Shown in pieces: positions 16,635 through 24,615 of a stretch of 64,000 bases of DNA. Location of the stretch: contig JAZSBL010000025.1 of the NCBI GenBank assembly GCA_045602385.1, positions 1 to 64,000 of the forward strand. The letters are read 5' to 3'. Position 1 is the first letter of the stretch. Every line of letters begins with the position of its first letter. Origin of the DNA: SVTX01 sp045602385. Its GTDB lineage: Bacteria; Bacillota; Clostridia; Oscillospirales; CAG-272. Made by a program: the position numbers and the translations under genes. The notes beneath the pieces were generated by a model. That model did not search any database and was not told the DNA's origin. It saw nothing but the letters and a program-made list of their open reading frames with translations.

Positions 16635-17441
16635 TCAATTGGTGGGCGCGAGGATCACCGTCGTCCCCTCCCCCCGCACAACGTCGCGTCCGCCGTATCC
16701 TACGGCGGTAAGTGTCAGGGCATAGCGTTTGTCGGGGCTAAAGCAATACTCTCCGCGAAAGACGCCGTTGCTTGCCACAACTCCCGCCACCAACACCTCG
16801 AAATGCTCCCCCTCGCCGCTGAGGTCTGCAAAAAAGAGCCGCACGCCCGCCGCAAAGCAGTCCTCCGCTTTCACCTTAAAGCGAACTCTCCCGACGTCTA
16901 TCCCCCGCACGGTGATTTCGGGCAGATACCCGTCATCCTCCTCTCCGCTTTCATCCGCATTGATAGAAATATCGGGAACGCCATCCACCTCCAAGGTCAA
17001 TATCTCTCCCGCATCACCGAGATAGCGGGCGGCGCGGCAATCAAGCGACAGGCATTCTCTGCCTCTGCCCGTCCTTTTGAAATACAAACGCGCCAAAACG
17101 CCGTCCGGCGCGGTGTTGCTGCGCGAATCGATCAGAAATCTCAGCTCTCCGCCAAAGTCTATTTCCGTATAGCTGACACTCTCGTCGGTCGCGCCGCCCG
17201 AAAGATAGATAAGGCTGTCGGGGGTGTAATCAAGCTCGCAGAGCATGGCGCATATTCCAAACTCCGATTCAAGAGATATTTCTATCTCCAGAATACCGTC
17301 CTCCGCCTCGCTTGCTCGGCATAAAAGGCGGGCGCCGCTATCCGCCCCATCTCCCGCCTCCACGGGCAGACAAACAAGTCCGCCGAGCAACGCGGCAAGG
17401 ATAAGCAGCGCGACGGCTCTTAACAGCACCTTGTATCTCAT
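16635..17441 (-). CDS. Secreted cohesin-like protein of unknown function
   Basis: A 268-residue exported protein. Residues 1-30 form a signal peptide (LLRAVALLILAALLGGLVCL, then PVEAG). Residues ~40-150 resemble the cohesin / bacterial IgA-like fold: a start rich in alternating hydrophobics, CELDYTPDSLIYLSGG, and APDGVLARLYFKRTGRG, the usual last strands. An acidic linker (ADESGEEDDGYLPE) leads to a second beta domain (residues ~178-268). No dockerin, sortase or S-layer motif is present. The ATG at 17441 follows GGGAGGACGTG. It is single, and its transcription start is not evident. Confidence 0.6.
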   Translation of the reverse strand: MRYKVLLRAVALLILAALLGGLVCLPVEAGDGADSGARLLCRASEAEDGILEIEISLESEFGICAMLCELDYTPDSLIYLSGGATDESVSYTEIDFGGELRFLIDSRSNTAPDGVLARLYFKRTGRGRECLSLDCRAARYLGDAGEILTLEVDGVPDISINADESGEEDDGYLPEITVRGIDVGRVRFKVKAEDCFAAGVRLFFADLSGEGEHFEVLVAGVVASNGVFRGEYCFSPDKRYALTLTAVGYGGRDVVRGEGTTVILAPTN

Positions 17442-17625
17442 CACGTCCTCCCAAAAAACGAATTAATAAATATTATTTTGATTTTTTTCCTTATATTCCA
17501 TATTATCCCTTGTCCGATCGCGTTTGAAAACAAAAATATCGGGCAAAATAAAAACGCGGAATAAATCTTTTGATTTTTTCGTAAATATCACAAAACCGCA
17601 AAAGCGGTGTTGGAGAAGAACTGAA

Positions 17626-17946
17626 ATGAAAAAGATCATAATTGCATTTTCTCTTGTGCTTGTGCTCGCGCTCAGCATATTGCTTGTGGCGTGCGGTAAC
17701 AACAACACGACCGACGAGGGCACAGGTAAGCCCTCAAGCACAAACACGGAAACAACAACGGGCATGTTTACAGAAACCGTGTCCGAAAGAGAGACCGTTG
17801 CAGAAACGGTAACAGACAGCCTCCTTGACGAGGCCGAAAGCAAGCTTGAGGAAATGAGCGAGGACGCCACCCACGGCGTAGAGGACAGCACCGGCGGTCA
17901 TTCTACCAGAGGCGGCAAGCGCACGCTTATCCCCAGAGGTAAATAA
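17626..17946 (+). CDS. Small lipoprotein
   Basis: A 106-residue lipoprotein. The leader MKKIIIAFSLVLVLALSILL ends in the lipobox LLVAC, with lipidated Cys23. The mature part is Thr/Glu/Ser-rich (TETTTGMFTETVSERETVAE) and ends in a basic stretch (RGGKRTLIPRGK). It looks like a flexible surface tether with no enzymatic domain. GGAGAA lies 11 bases before the ATG. It is divergent from the cohesin-like gene. Confidence 0.72.
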   Translation: MKKIIIAFSLVLVLALSILLVACGNNNTTDEGTGKPSSTNTETTTGMFTETVSERETVAETVTDSLLDEAESKLEEMSEDATHGVEDSTGGHSTRGGKRTLIPRGK

Positions 17947-17953
17947 ACAAAAA

Positions 17954-17986
17954 GAAGGGTTGACCGCGATTTGCGATCAGCCCTTC
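17954..17986. terminator. Probable bidirectional terminator
   Basis: GAAGGGTTGACCGC-loop-GCGATCAGCCCTTC between the convergent lipoprotein (+) and permease (-) genes. The stem is good but the T-run is weak on both sides. Confidence 0.55.
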
Positions 17987-18004
17987 GTGTTATGAGGCTA
18001 CATA

Positions 18005-19201
18005 CTATATTATAAGAAGCGCGAACGCGGTCAGGATAATCAAAAATCCAAAGTTGAACGCGCTGAAAAGCCCGATATAGGAGAGCGTCTTGCCCTTTGT
18101 GTGCGAGGTATACTCACGGAAGGTGATAAGGCTGGCAAGCGAGGATATGAGCGTTCCCACACCGCCGATATTTACGCCGAGCAAAAGCTCCTTGTAATTA
18201 GTGGTAAATTCAGAGAGCAATATTGCGCTGGGCACGTTACTGATGACCTGACACGAGCCTATTGCCGTGAGAAGCGTGCTTCTGTTAAGGAGTGACGCGA
18301 AGAAATCGTTTACCGCGCCGATGCGTGACACGTTGCCCGCAAGCAAGAAGAAGCAGACGAAGGTCAAAAGCAGGGGGTAATCGACCTTCAAAAGTGCCTT
18401 TTTGTCGGTAAAGAAGACCGCAAAGAAGACAAGCGGCAGGCAGATATAGTAAGGAACTACACGGAATACCGTCAGAATCGCAATTGCGAAAAGAACAAGG
18501 TAGAATACCGCGCGCTTGGGATCTGTGCGCTCAACCTCGTTTTCGGTAAGCTCCAACGGCTCGCGCGGGATAATAAAGCAGCAGAGTGTGAAAAGAATTA
18601 TCGAGAGAATGAACGGGAATACCATTATTCCCATAAATTCCATCGTGGGAATATTGAATTTCGTGTAGATATAGAGGTTCTGGGGGTTGCCGAAGGGGGT
18701 CAACATGCCGCCGAGGTTTGCCGCGATATTCTGGAAGATGAATATCGGCGCCATGTGCTTTTCCTTGCCTGTTGCCGAAAGCGAAATATAGCCGAGGGGC
18801 AAAAAGGTGAGCAGCGCCATGTCGTTGGCTAAGAACATCGAGCCTATAAATGTGATGTAGACCAGCGCCAGTGCAAGCGTGCGAGTGTTGCCCGCACATT
18901 TTACGATTCTTTTCGCCGTAATGGTGAAAAAGCGGATATTTTTAAGCGCGCAGATGACCGCCAGGGTGCAGAAAAGGCAGGTCAGCGTCTTGAAATCGAA
19001 ATAACCGATATATTGCGAGTCGGGTTTTACGATAAAGCAGGAGATAAGCGCGAGAGTGGCGGCTATCACTAATACGAAATTCTTTTTTGCAAAATCCGCG
19101 ACCGTGTGGCGCGCCGCGTCAAGCACGTGTGTGACTTCTTGCGCGGATATATGATGCCCGTGCAGATGCGGTCTCTGCGGTAAAAGCCTCTGATTTGCCA
19201 T
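18005..19201 (-). CDS. SLC13/ArsB-like anion permease
   Basis: A 398-residue inner-membrane transporter with about 10-11 hydrophobic segments. FLANDMALLTFLPLG, NIAANLGGMLTPFGNPQNLYIY and NVPSAILLSEFT are the paired re-entrant-loop motifs of the ArsB/NhaD/SLC13 ion-transporter superfamily. The substrate (dicarboxylate, citrate, sulfate or other anion) cannot be decided. A His-rich N-terminus (RPHLHGHH) precedes the first segment. TAGGAGGAACAGGT gives an ideal ribosome site at 19201, so the longer upstream frame is rejected. It is a single gene with its own promoter. Confidence 0.85.
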   Translation of the reverse strand: MANQRLLPQRPHLHGHHISAQEVTHVLDAARHTVADFAKKNFVLVIAATLALISCFIVKPDSQYIGYFDFKTLTCLFCTLAVICALKNIRFFTITAKRIVKCAGNTRTLALALVYITFIGSMFLANDMALLTFLPLGYISLSATGKEKHMAPIFIFQNIAANLGGMLTPFGNPQNLYIYTKFNIPTMEFMGIMVFPFILSIILFTLCCFIIPREPLELTENEVERTDPKRAVFYLVLFAIAILTVFRVVPYYICLPLVFFAVFFTDKKALLKVDYPLLLTFVCFFLLAGNVSRIGAVNDFFASLLNRSTLLTAIGSCQVISNVPSAILLSEFTTNYKELLLGVNIGGVGTLISSLASLITFREYTSHTKGKTLSYIGLFSAFNFGFLIILTAFALLII

Positions 19202-19241
19202 ACCTGTTCCTCCTATGTCCAAAATTTCAAACCAAGGATAG

Positions 19242-19270
19242 AGTATAGCACGAAGAAGGCAAATTGTCAA
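19242..19270 (-). promoter_or_regulatory. Promoter of the anion permease
   Basis: Minus-strand TTGACA (19265-19270) and TATACT (19242-19247), 17-base spacer. Confidence 0.85.
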
Positions 19271-19299
19271 GCGGGTTTTATAAAAAATTTTAGGGCAAA

Positions 19300-19350
19300 A
19301 ATTTGGACACATCATTTTAGGAATTTCCTATATGATGTGTCCATTATTTT
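19300..19350. terminator. Terminator after the collagen-like lipoprotein gene
   Basis: GGACACATCAT and ATGATGTGTCC (19305-19342) enclose a nested TAGGAA/TTCCTA stem, with T-rich sequence on both sides. It lies 76 bases beyond the stop codon. Confidence 0.7.
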
Positions 19351-19425
19351 TGAAAAATTATATAATCAGTCCTAACAAATTTTGATTATCTCCTTGAATG
19401 ATTGCGTACAGTTTTCCTTTGTCCA

Positions 19426-21384
19426 TCAATACCATATTTCCCCATCATTACACACAACCACAAATCCATAGCTATTATAATTCCAATATCCATCACTCTT
19501 TACAATATTATACCACTCTTCACAAGCTCCCGAAAATCTTATCTCTTTAATGTCGCAGTCATAGAAGGCATAATCATCAATAATTTGTATGGTTGAAGGG
19601 ATTTCAACGATTATGTTTTTTAAATTACTGAATGTATAGGATGCGATTCTATTTATTTGTTCTCCATCTGGCGTTTCAATCGGAATGCTTATAACTGTTG
19701 CCATTCCAACAATGCTTGAAGTGCCGTCTCCGTTAGATTCATAAACAAAACCGTTTGTTTCCTTATCTGCTCCAGTACAGGTAATGTTTGCATTTAGTAA
19801 CCATTTGTTACCGCCTAAAGCATTATCTATATCAATTTCTTGCCATTGCTTTTGGCTTCCTGTATATATTACATTCGTCAAAGAACCACACTCCATAAAG
19901 GCTCCGTAATCAATTCTTACTATGCTACTAGGAATTTCAATGTCTGTTAATGAGTCAAGGTACATATATGCACCTATTCCTATAACAGAAACGCTCTGGG
20001 GAATTATCGTGTTTTTACACCCGATAACTAAAGTATCAGTAGCCGTCTCTATAATTGCATTGCAGTTGTTTCTTGAATCGTATACTGGATTGTTAGGATG
20101 CACAACTATACTTTTCAAAGAATCACAACCAAAGAATACTGGGGCATCCGGTCGACCTAAAGATACAACGCTTTCTGGAATTTCTATACTAATTAGAGAT
20201 TTGCAATCTCCAAAAGCCGAAAAACCAATGCTAGTTATACTATTAGGTATTGTCATAGTAAGAAATGTTTTATCTCTCCACGTCCCCTGAAATGCGCGAT
20301 CTGCTATAGTAGTAACAGGCTTTCCATTATATGTTGAGGGGATAACGGGATGAGAGTCATTCCCGTCATAGCCCAGAACACAGTAACTTTCTCCATCATC
20401 GGATAGTTCAAGAACAAATCCATTGGTATCGCAATCAAAGCCACATACACTACAAACAGTACCAACGTAGTTATGGCTTGCTTCAATCACAGTTTGTTCA
20501 ACAAAGACTTTTTTGCAAATTTCACAATGGCTACCTTCTGTTATGCCATTTGTCGTACAGGTTGCCTGTACTGCTTTATCAATTACTGTAGCATGGCCAA
20601 ATAACGCACAAATATTATTTGTTGCTACATCATAGATCCATTCTTCCTCGGTACCGGTATATTCAGGATAATGCTTTTTGAAGATTTCATAAACAGATAA
20701 GCCATCATTTCCTTGTTCCCCCTGAGGGCCCTGTGCGCCGTCCTGACCATCTTTTCCGTCCGCGCCATCGGCTCCATCTTTGCCGTCGGCACCGTTAGCT
20801 CCGTCCTTACCGGGCGCGCCGACAAGAGAGAGCAACCATTCTTCAACGGTTCCCTTATATCCGTTCTCTACAGCAAGGTCGTATGCGGATTTGCCGTCAA
20901 GACCGTCTTTACCGTCTGCACCGTCTTTACCATCCGCTCCGTTAGCACCATCTTTACCGTCGGCACCGTTAGTTCCGTCCTTACCGGGCGCGCCAACAAG
21001 AGAATTGAGCCATTCCTCAACGGTTCCCTCGTAGCCCTTTTCTACGGCAAGCTCGTATGCGGATTTTCCATCAGCGCCGTCTGCACCGTCAGCGCCGTCG
21101 GCTCCGTCCTTACCGTCAGCTCCCGCAAGAGATGCCACCCACTCCTCAAAGGTTCCGGTGTAGCCTCTGGCGGTCAATTCCTCGTCAATATCGTAAGGAT
21201 TTTTGTATATTTCGGTATAATCCTTGTTCTCCGCCTCGGTTTCTGCAGAAGTCGGATTTTCAAGCCCGTCCGCGGAGAGATTGCTCTCTGTTTCCTGCGC
21301 TTCAGGCTGCGTTACGTCACACGCGCCAAGCGGAAGCACCATACAAACAATCAAAAGCAAAACCACAAATAGTTTACGTTTCAT
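19426..21384 (-). CDS. Surface lipoprotein with collagen-like repeats and LRR_5 domain
   Basis: A 652-residue lipoprotein with lipobox LPLGAC (Cys22). After a Glu/Thr-rich linker come repeated modules of the form SAYELAVEKGYEGTVEEWL each followed by Gly-X-Y runs rich in GADGKD (about residues 88-107, 131-164 and 189-228), so three collagen-like rods separated by helical spacers. A region with paired CxxC motifs (SHCEICKKVF, GTVCSVCGFD) follows, then BspA-like leucine-rich repeats to the C-terminus. Such proteins are typical gut-bacterial adhesins. The LRR end is visibly AT-richer than the collagen part, suggesting a mosaic origin. It is divergent from a small XRE regulator with twin operators over its promoter. 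Confidence 0.85.
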   Translation of the reverse strand: MKRKLFVVLLLIVCMVLPLGACDVTQPEAQETESNLSADGLENPTSAETEAENKDYTEIYKNPYDIDEELTARGYTGTFEEWVASLAGADGKDGADGADGADGADGKSAYELAVEKGYEGTVEEWLNSLVGAPGKDGTNGADGKDGANGADGKDGADGKDGLDGKSAYDLAVENGYKGTVEEWLLSLVGAPGKDGANGADGKDGADGADGKDGQDGAQGPQGEQGNDGLSVYEIFKKHYPEYTGTEEEWIYDVATNNICALFGHATVIDKAVQATCTTNGITEGSHCEICKKVFVEQTVIEASHNYVGTVCSVCGFDCDTNGFVLELSDDGESYCVLGYDGNDSHPVIPSTYNGKPVTTIADRAFQGTWRDKTFLTMTIPNSITSIGFSAFGDCKSLISIEIPESVVSLGRPDAPVFFGCDSLKSIVVHPNNPVYDSRNNCNAIIETATDTLVIGCKNTIIPQSVSVIGIGAYMYLDSLTDIEIPSSIVRIDYGAFMECGSLTNVIYTGSQKQWQEIDIDNALGGNKWLLNANITCTGADKETNGFVYESNGDGTSSIVGMATVISIPIETPDGEQINRIASYTFSNLKNIIVEIPSTIQIIDDYAFYDCDIKEIRFSGACEEWYNIVKSDGYWNYNSYGFVVVCNDGEIWY

Positions 21385-21430
21385 TTTCTTTGGTCCTTTC
21401 CCTGCTCGATTCAATTCGGCAGTTTAGTTT

Positions 21431-21459
21431 ATTATACTCAATCTTTGAGTATTTGTCAA
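21431..21459 (-). promoter_or_regulatory. Consensus promoter for the collagen-like lipoprotein
   Basis: Minus-strand TTGACA (21454-21459) and TATAAT (21431-21436), 17-base spacer, overlapped by both operators. Confidence 0.9.
21434..21452. promoter_or_regulatory. Operator O1 (19-bp palindrome)
   Basis: ATACTCAA-tct-TTGAGTAT, a perfect 8-3-8 inverted repeat covering part of the -10 and most of the spacer of the lipoprotein promoter. Confidence 0.85.
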
Positions 21460-21477
21460 TACTCAATGTTTGAGTAT
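21459..21477. promoter_or_regulatory. Operator O2 (19-bp palindrome)
   Basis: ATACTCAA-tgt-TTGAGTAT, identical in both arms to O1 and centred 25 bp away. It abuts the -35 of the minus promoter and lies over a weak plus-strand promoter (TTGTCA-16-TATGGT), so the divergent regulator would repress both directions. Confidence 0.85.
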
Positions 21478-21508
21478 GGTAATATTTTTCTATAAGGAGG
21501 GGAAACAT

Positions 21509-21727
21509 ATGGACTACAGGACAAGAATAAGAAACGTGCGCGAGGACCGCGATCTTACGCAAGCGGAGGTCGGTCGCGTTCTGCAAAAATCCCAGCAGGG
21601 TTACAATCATATTGAGGCAGGTAGAGCCGAGCTGAAAATAGAAGATCTCATTCGCCTTTGCGAATTTTACGATCTGTCGGCAGATTATTTGATAGGCATT
21701 ACCGACACGCCCAAAAAACTAAAGTAA
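21509..21727 (+). CDS. Small XRE-family repressor
   Basis: A 72-residue, single-domain Cro/C1-type regulator. The helix-turn-helix spans residues ~8-62: RIRNVREDRDLTQAEVGRVL, then KSQQGYNHIEAGRAELKIED and LIRLCEFYDLSADYLIG. AAGGAGGGG lies 6-8 bases before the ATG at 21509. It is divergent from the collagen-like lipoprotein gene, and the 124-base gap between starts holds two identical palindromic operators, so it almost certainly controls itself and that gene. No phage or toxin gene is linked. Confidence 0.92.
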   Translation: MDYRTRIRNVREDRDLTQAEVGRVLQKSQQGYNHIEAGRAELKIEDLIRLCEFYDLSADYLIGITDTPKKLK

Positions 21728-21728
21728 A

Positions 21729-21766
21729 ACAGGACAACTCCACGGTTGTCCTGTTGTTTTTATTTC
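21729..21766 (+). terminator. Terminator of the XRE gene
   Basis: ACAGGACAAC-TCCACG-GTTGTCCTGT followed by TGTTTTTATTT. Confidence 0.9.
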
Positions 21767-21922
21767 TATTTATTATATTTCTCCGACTTCGTGGATATTA
21801 AAAGGATTAAACGGCGGCACCGCGTGTGGTTCCCCGAAGCGAATAAAATGAGCTTTGGGGGTTCCGAGCAAGGCACCGCCCTGCGGTTTACGAGTTTACC
21901 AAGGGGTTGTCGACTTGAAACC

Positions 21923-22045
21923 AAGGCCCCTTTGTGTAAAGGGGGCTCCCGACGCAGTCGGGTGGGGGATTGTTTTGTGGCGTGTTGTTGCTTTACAATC
22001 CCTCAGTCAACTTCGTTGACAGCTCCCTTTACACAAGGGAGCCTT
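21923..22045. repeat. MITE-like element with 50-bp inverted ends
   Basis: Arms 21923-21972 and 21996-22045 are inverted copies: both begin AAGG(C)-CCCTT-GTGTAAAGGG and end GGGATTG, each with its own small internal hairpins (CCCGACGCAGTCGGG in one, GTCAACGAAGTTGAC in the other). The different but compensatory loop stems suggest RNA or DNA structure is conserved. The rest of the gene-free stretch 21767-22130 holds nothing I recognise. Confidence 0.75.
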
Positions 22046-22131
22046 ACGCAAGGCGAAAACCGACAAGAATTTGTAGCCGTAAACTCTCCGACAAATCAAA
22101 ATTTGTCGCTATCAATCATTCCCCCGAAAAG

Positions 22132-22163
22132 AAAAGGTCGGTCAACTAACGTGACCGACTTTG
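22132..22163 (-). terminator. Terminator of the thioesterase gene
   Basis: On the minus strand AAAGTCGGTCA-loop-TGACCGACCTTTTC, 12 bases after the stop codon. Confidence 0.82.
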
Positions 22164-22174
22164 ATCTATTGGAT

Positions 22175-22927
22175 TTACAGCTTTTCAAGCACTGCGCAGG
22201 CTTCAAGGCAGGTTTCACCCTGCTCGTTTGTCGTGCGGACGTAGAGCATTCCGCTCTCGTCTATCTCGCTTCGCGACACTGTCAACGTTGCGCCGAGCGC
22301 AGACTCCTTTAAATAGGAAAGCGACAGGCTCTTTATGCGCATGGGTAACTCCGCCGCCGAAAGCTCCTCTATATAGTCGCAGATCATATCGGGATAGCGT
22401 GTATTATTCATATGCATGTTATAGTCGATATCAGAATAGACTATTTTCCTCTTTCCGACCTCGCGCATAGCAGTGTCCTTTGGAACTCTCGCCTTTTTGA
22501 GCAGGGTGTCGGGATCGATGGGCTCATCATAGTAGAACTTGCCACCGAATATATCGTAATGGTCGGCGCGTACCATGGTCTTTTTATTAATATCGATAAG
22601 CACCCAGGTGCTTGCCGCCTCTGCCACTATCTCGCCGTCGCGCTCGATCTCAAAATAGCGGTTGAAGATATAGCTTTTCGCCTCTTTACACCATGTTCTG
22701 ACCTCTATATTCTCGTATGCGTGGAGCGGCTTTTTGATATTCAGCGATATTGCGCCCAATATAAAGGCAAGTCCATGCTCATCGCGCAGCCAATCAAGCG
22801 GCAGGCCCGAATCCTCACACTGGCGATTGGCGGTTTCCTGCATATATTCAACTATCTTTGAGGGGCGGACGCATCGGTTTGCGTCGGTATCGTGCCAGTT
22901 TGTCTTTATTCTGTACGTAAATTTCAT
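22175..22927 (-). CDS. Acyl-ACP thioesterase (FatA/FatB-like)
   Basis: A 250-residue double hot-dog thioesterase that releases fatty acids from acyl carrier protein. The N-terminal hot-dog has the WHDTDANRCVRPSKIVEYMQ stretch; the TWVLIDINKKTMVRAD strand-helix and the second hot-dog's SDIDYNMHMNNTRYPDMICD (Asp/Asn/His catalytic loop) match the bacterial family. It follows the aldolase gene closely (49 bases between the coding regions). No ribosome site directly precedes the ATG: the nearest AAAGGAG lies beyond an intervening perfect hairpin. Confidence 0.93.
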   Translation of the reverse strand: MKFTYRIKTNWHDTDANRCVRPSKIVEYMQETANRQCEDSGLPLDWLRDEHGLAFILGAISLNIKKPLHAYENIEVRTWCKEAKSYIFNRYFEIERDGEIVAEAASTWVLIDINKKTMVRADHYDIFGGKFYYDEPIDPDTLLKKARVPKDTAMREVGKRKIVYSDIDYNMHMNNTRYPDMICDYIEELSAAELPMRIKSLSLSYLKESALGATLTVSRSEIDESGMLYVRTTNEQGETCLEACAVLEKL

Positions 22928-22939
22928 ATTTGAAAATTA

Positions 22940-22961
22940 CGGGACACCGCGCGGTGTCCCG
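22940..22961. terminator. Perfect 22-bp palindrome between fba and the thioesterase gene
   Basis: CGGGACACCGC-GCGGTGTCCCG, followed on the minus strand by TAATTTTC. It could be a weak fba terminator, or a structure bringing the upstream AAAGGAG nearer the thioesterase ATG. Confidence 0.5.
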
Positions 22962-22976
22962 TATCTCCTTTAAAAA

Positions 22977-23936
22977 TTAAAGCTTGTTGTCAGAGCCGAG
23001 AACGTTGACGATCTTGTGTTTGACCATCTTCTTGACCTCTGCACGTGCAACCGAGAGGTAACCTCTGGGGTCGAAGATAGAGGGATCCTCGTTGAATACA
23101 CGGCGGATTCCCGCTGTCATTGCAAGACGGATATCAGAGTCGATATTGATCTTACATACTGCCATGCCCGCAGCCTTGCGGAGCTGCTCCTCGGGGATAC
23201 CTACCGCATCGGGAAGCTTACCGCCAAGCGCGTTGATCTCTGCTACGTACTCCTGGGGAACGCTGGACGCGCCGTGGAGTACGATCGGGAACTCGGGAAG
23301 TCTCTTCTCGATCTCTTCAAGAATGTCAAATCGGAGCGGAGGGGGGACGAGTATTCCCTTCTCGTTTCTCGTGCACTGCTTGGGTGTGAACTTGTATGCG
23401 CCGTGGGACGTACCGATGGAAATTGCCAACGAGTCAACGCCTGTGCGGTTAACGAAATCCTCAACCTCCTCGGGACGGGTGTATGAGGAATGCTCTGCAA
23501 CAACGTCATCCTCGACGCCTGCGAGAACTCCGAGCTCACCCTCAACTACTACGCCGTGAGCGTGTGCGTACTCAACTACCTTCTTTGTAAGTGCTATATT
23601 ATCCTCGTACGCGTGGTGCGAGCCGTCGATCATGACCGATGTGAATCCTCCGTCGATGCACGCCTTGCAGATCTCAAAATCTGCACCGTGGTCGAGGTGG
23701 AGTGCGAGGTCGATTCCGCTGTCCTTTACTCCTGCCTGTGCAAGTGCGAGAAGATACTCGTGCTTTGCGTACTTACGTGCGCCTGCAGATACCTGAAGGA
23801 TAACGGGGGACTTTGTCTCCTCTGCCGCCTCTGTGATCGCCTGAATTATCTCCATGTTGTTGATGTTGAAGGCTCCTACTGCGTAACCGCCCGCATACGC
23901 CTTCTTAAACATTTCCTTAGTTGTTACAAGTGCCAT
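22977..23936 (-). CDS. fba: Class II fructose-bisphosphate aldolase
   Basis: A 319-residue zinc-dependent aldolase that cleaves fructose-1,6-bisphosphate to DHAP and glyceraldehyde-3-phosphate. Key features are AFNINNMEIIQAITEAAEE, ALHLDHGAD with catalytic Asp82 and zinc ligand His83, SVMIDGSHH, VEGELGVLAGVED, AISIGTSHGAYKF, VLHGASSVPQEYV and KINIDSDIR. The start at 23936 follows AAAGGAAATATAACA; an upstream in-frame codon adds six residues and is less likely. It is transcribed from its own promoter. Confidence 0.97.
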   Translation of the reverse strand: MALVTTKEMFKKAYAGGYAVGAFNINNMEIIQAITEAAEETKSPVILQVSAGARKYAKHEYLLALAQAGVKDSGIDLALHLDHGADFEICKACIDGGFTSVMIDGSHHAYEDNIALTKKVVEYAHAHGVVVEGELGVLAGVEDDVVAEHSSYTRPEEVEDFVNRTGVDSLAISIGTSHGAYKFTPKQCTRNEKGILVPPPLRFDILEEIEKRLPEFPIVLHGASSVPQEYVAEINALGGKLPDAVGIPEEQLRKAAGMAVCKINIDSDIRLAMTAGIRRVFNEDPSIFDPRGYLSVARAEVKKMVKHKIVNVLGSDNKL

Positions 23937-24001
23937 TGTTATATTTCCTTTCAAAAGACTTACAGAGCCTTGTGTTCAAGTCTCCTTTAATAACAAATAC
24001 T

Positions 24002-24030
24002 ATTGTACCATATAAGAAAATTAAAATCAA
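24002..24030 (-). promoter_or_regulatory. Promoter of fba
   Basis: Minus-strand TTGATT (24025-24030) and TACAAT (24002-24007), 17-base spacer. Confidence 0.75.
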
Positions 24031-24057
24031 GGGTGTTGCGGCATTTTTGTTGAATTT

Positions 24058-24615
24058 TTATCTGCGCTTTCTTAATTTTTTCAATATCGACTTCAAAAGC
24101 GGAGTGTTGTTCCGCAAAACAACAGCAGGCAGGATGTTTAAAAACAAATTGACTACCGCTACCGGCAGGGCTATTGTCAATGCAAGCGGCATTTTTAAGG
24201 TGAGCATCGCCAAAAATCCTGCAGGGTATGCAAGTCGGTGGGTAAGCACGCCCTTATTACATTCAATTATAAATTTTTCGATGTATTTGGGGTCGTCGGG
24301 GGACGCAAGCGTCCCCTTGCTGAATCCACCAAGTCCGCCAAGCTCCCAGACCTTATCCTTCCAGCGCTTGACCTTGAGCTTTTTATAAAGCTTTCTCTCG
24401 CGCTCGGTAACGTTATAGGCGGGGTTATCCACCCCAAACCACGAATCGGGCATTTTGTTTATTGCGATAGCAATAGCTCCGTCTATCGCAAACTGCAAAG
24501 CGGTGCAGAAAACTGTTGCGATAACGATATAGTACCACGCCGCCGTGCCAAAAACAATATTGAATATTGATATTATCAGCATCGCAATGCCGATTACCGT
24601 TAGATATAGCTTCAT
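24058..24615 (-). CDS. CrtO-like membrane acyltransferase family protein
   Basis: A 185-residue membrane protein with hydrophobic segments near residues 4-25, 30-53 and 125-165. The central NPAYNVTERERKLYKKLKVK, followed by RWKDKVWELGGLGGFSKGTL, resembles the glycosyl-4,4'-diaponeurosporenoate acyltransferase (CrtO) family of staphyloxanthin synthesis. No carotenoid gene is present, so it probably acylates another glycolipid. Its ATG overlaps the stop of the PlsC-like gene (ATGA). It is the last gene of a GT8-PlsC-CrtO operon. Confidence 0.6.
   Translation of the reverse strand: MKLYLTVIGIAMLIISIFNIVFGTAAWYYIVIATVFCTALQFAIDGAIAIAINKMPDSWFGVDNPAYNVTERERKLYKKLKVKRWKDKVWELGGLGGFSKGTLASPDDPKYIEKFIIECNKGVLTHRLAYPAGFLAMLTLKMPLALTIALPVAVVNLFLNILPAVVLRNNTPLLKSILKKLRKRR

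Noticed and set aside
19426..21727. Prophage remnant, suggested by the small XRE gene and collagen-like repeats
   Set aside because: No integrase, portal, tail or lysis gene is present, and the neighbours are ordinary chromosomal genes.
24058..24615. Carotenoid (staphyloxanthin-like) cluster
   Set aside because: Only the CrtO-like protein is present; no CrtM, CrtN, CrtP or CrtQ homologue is in the window.
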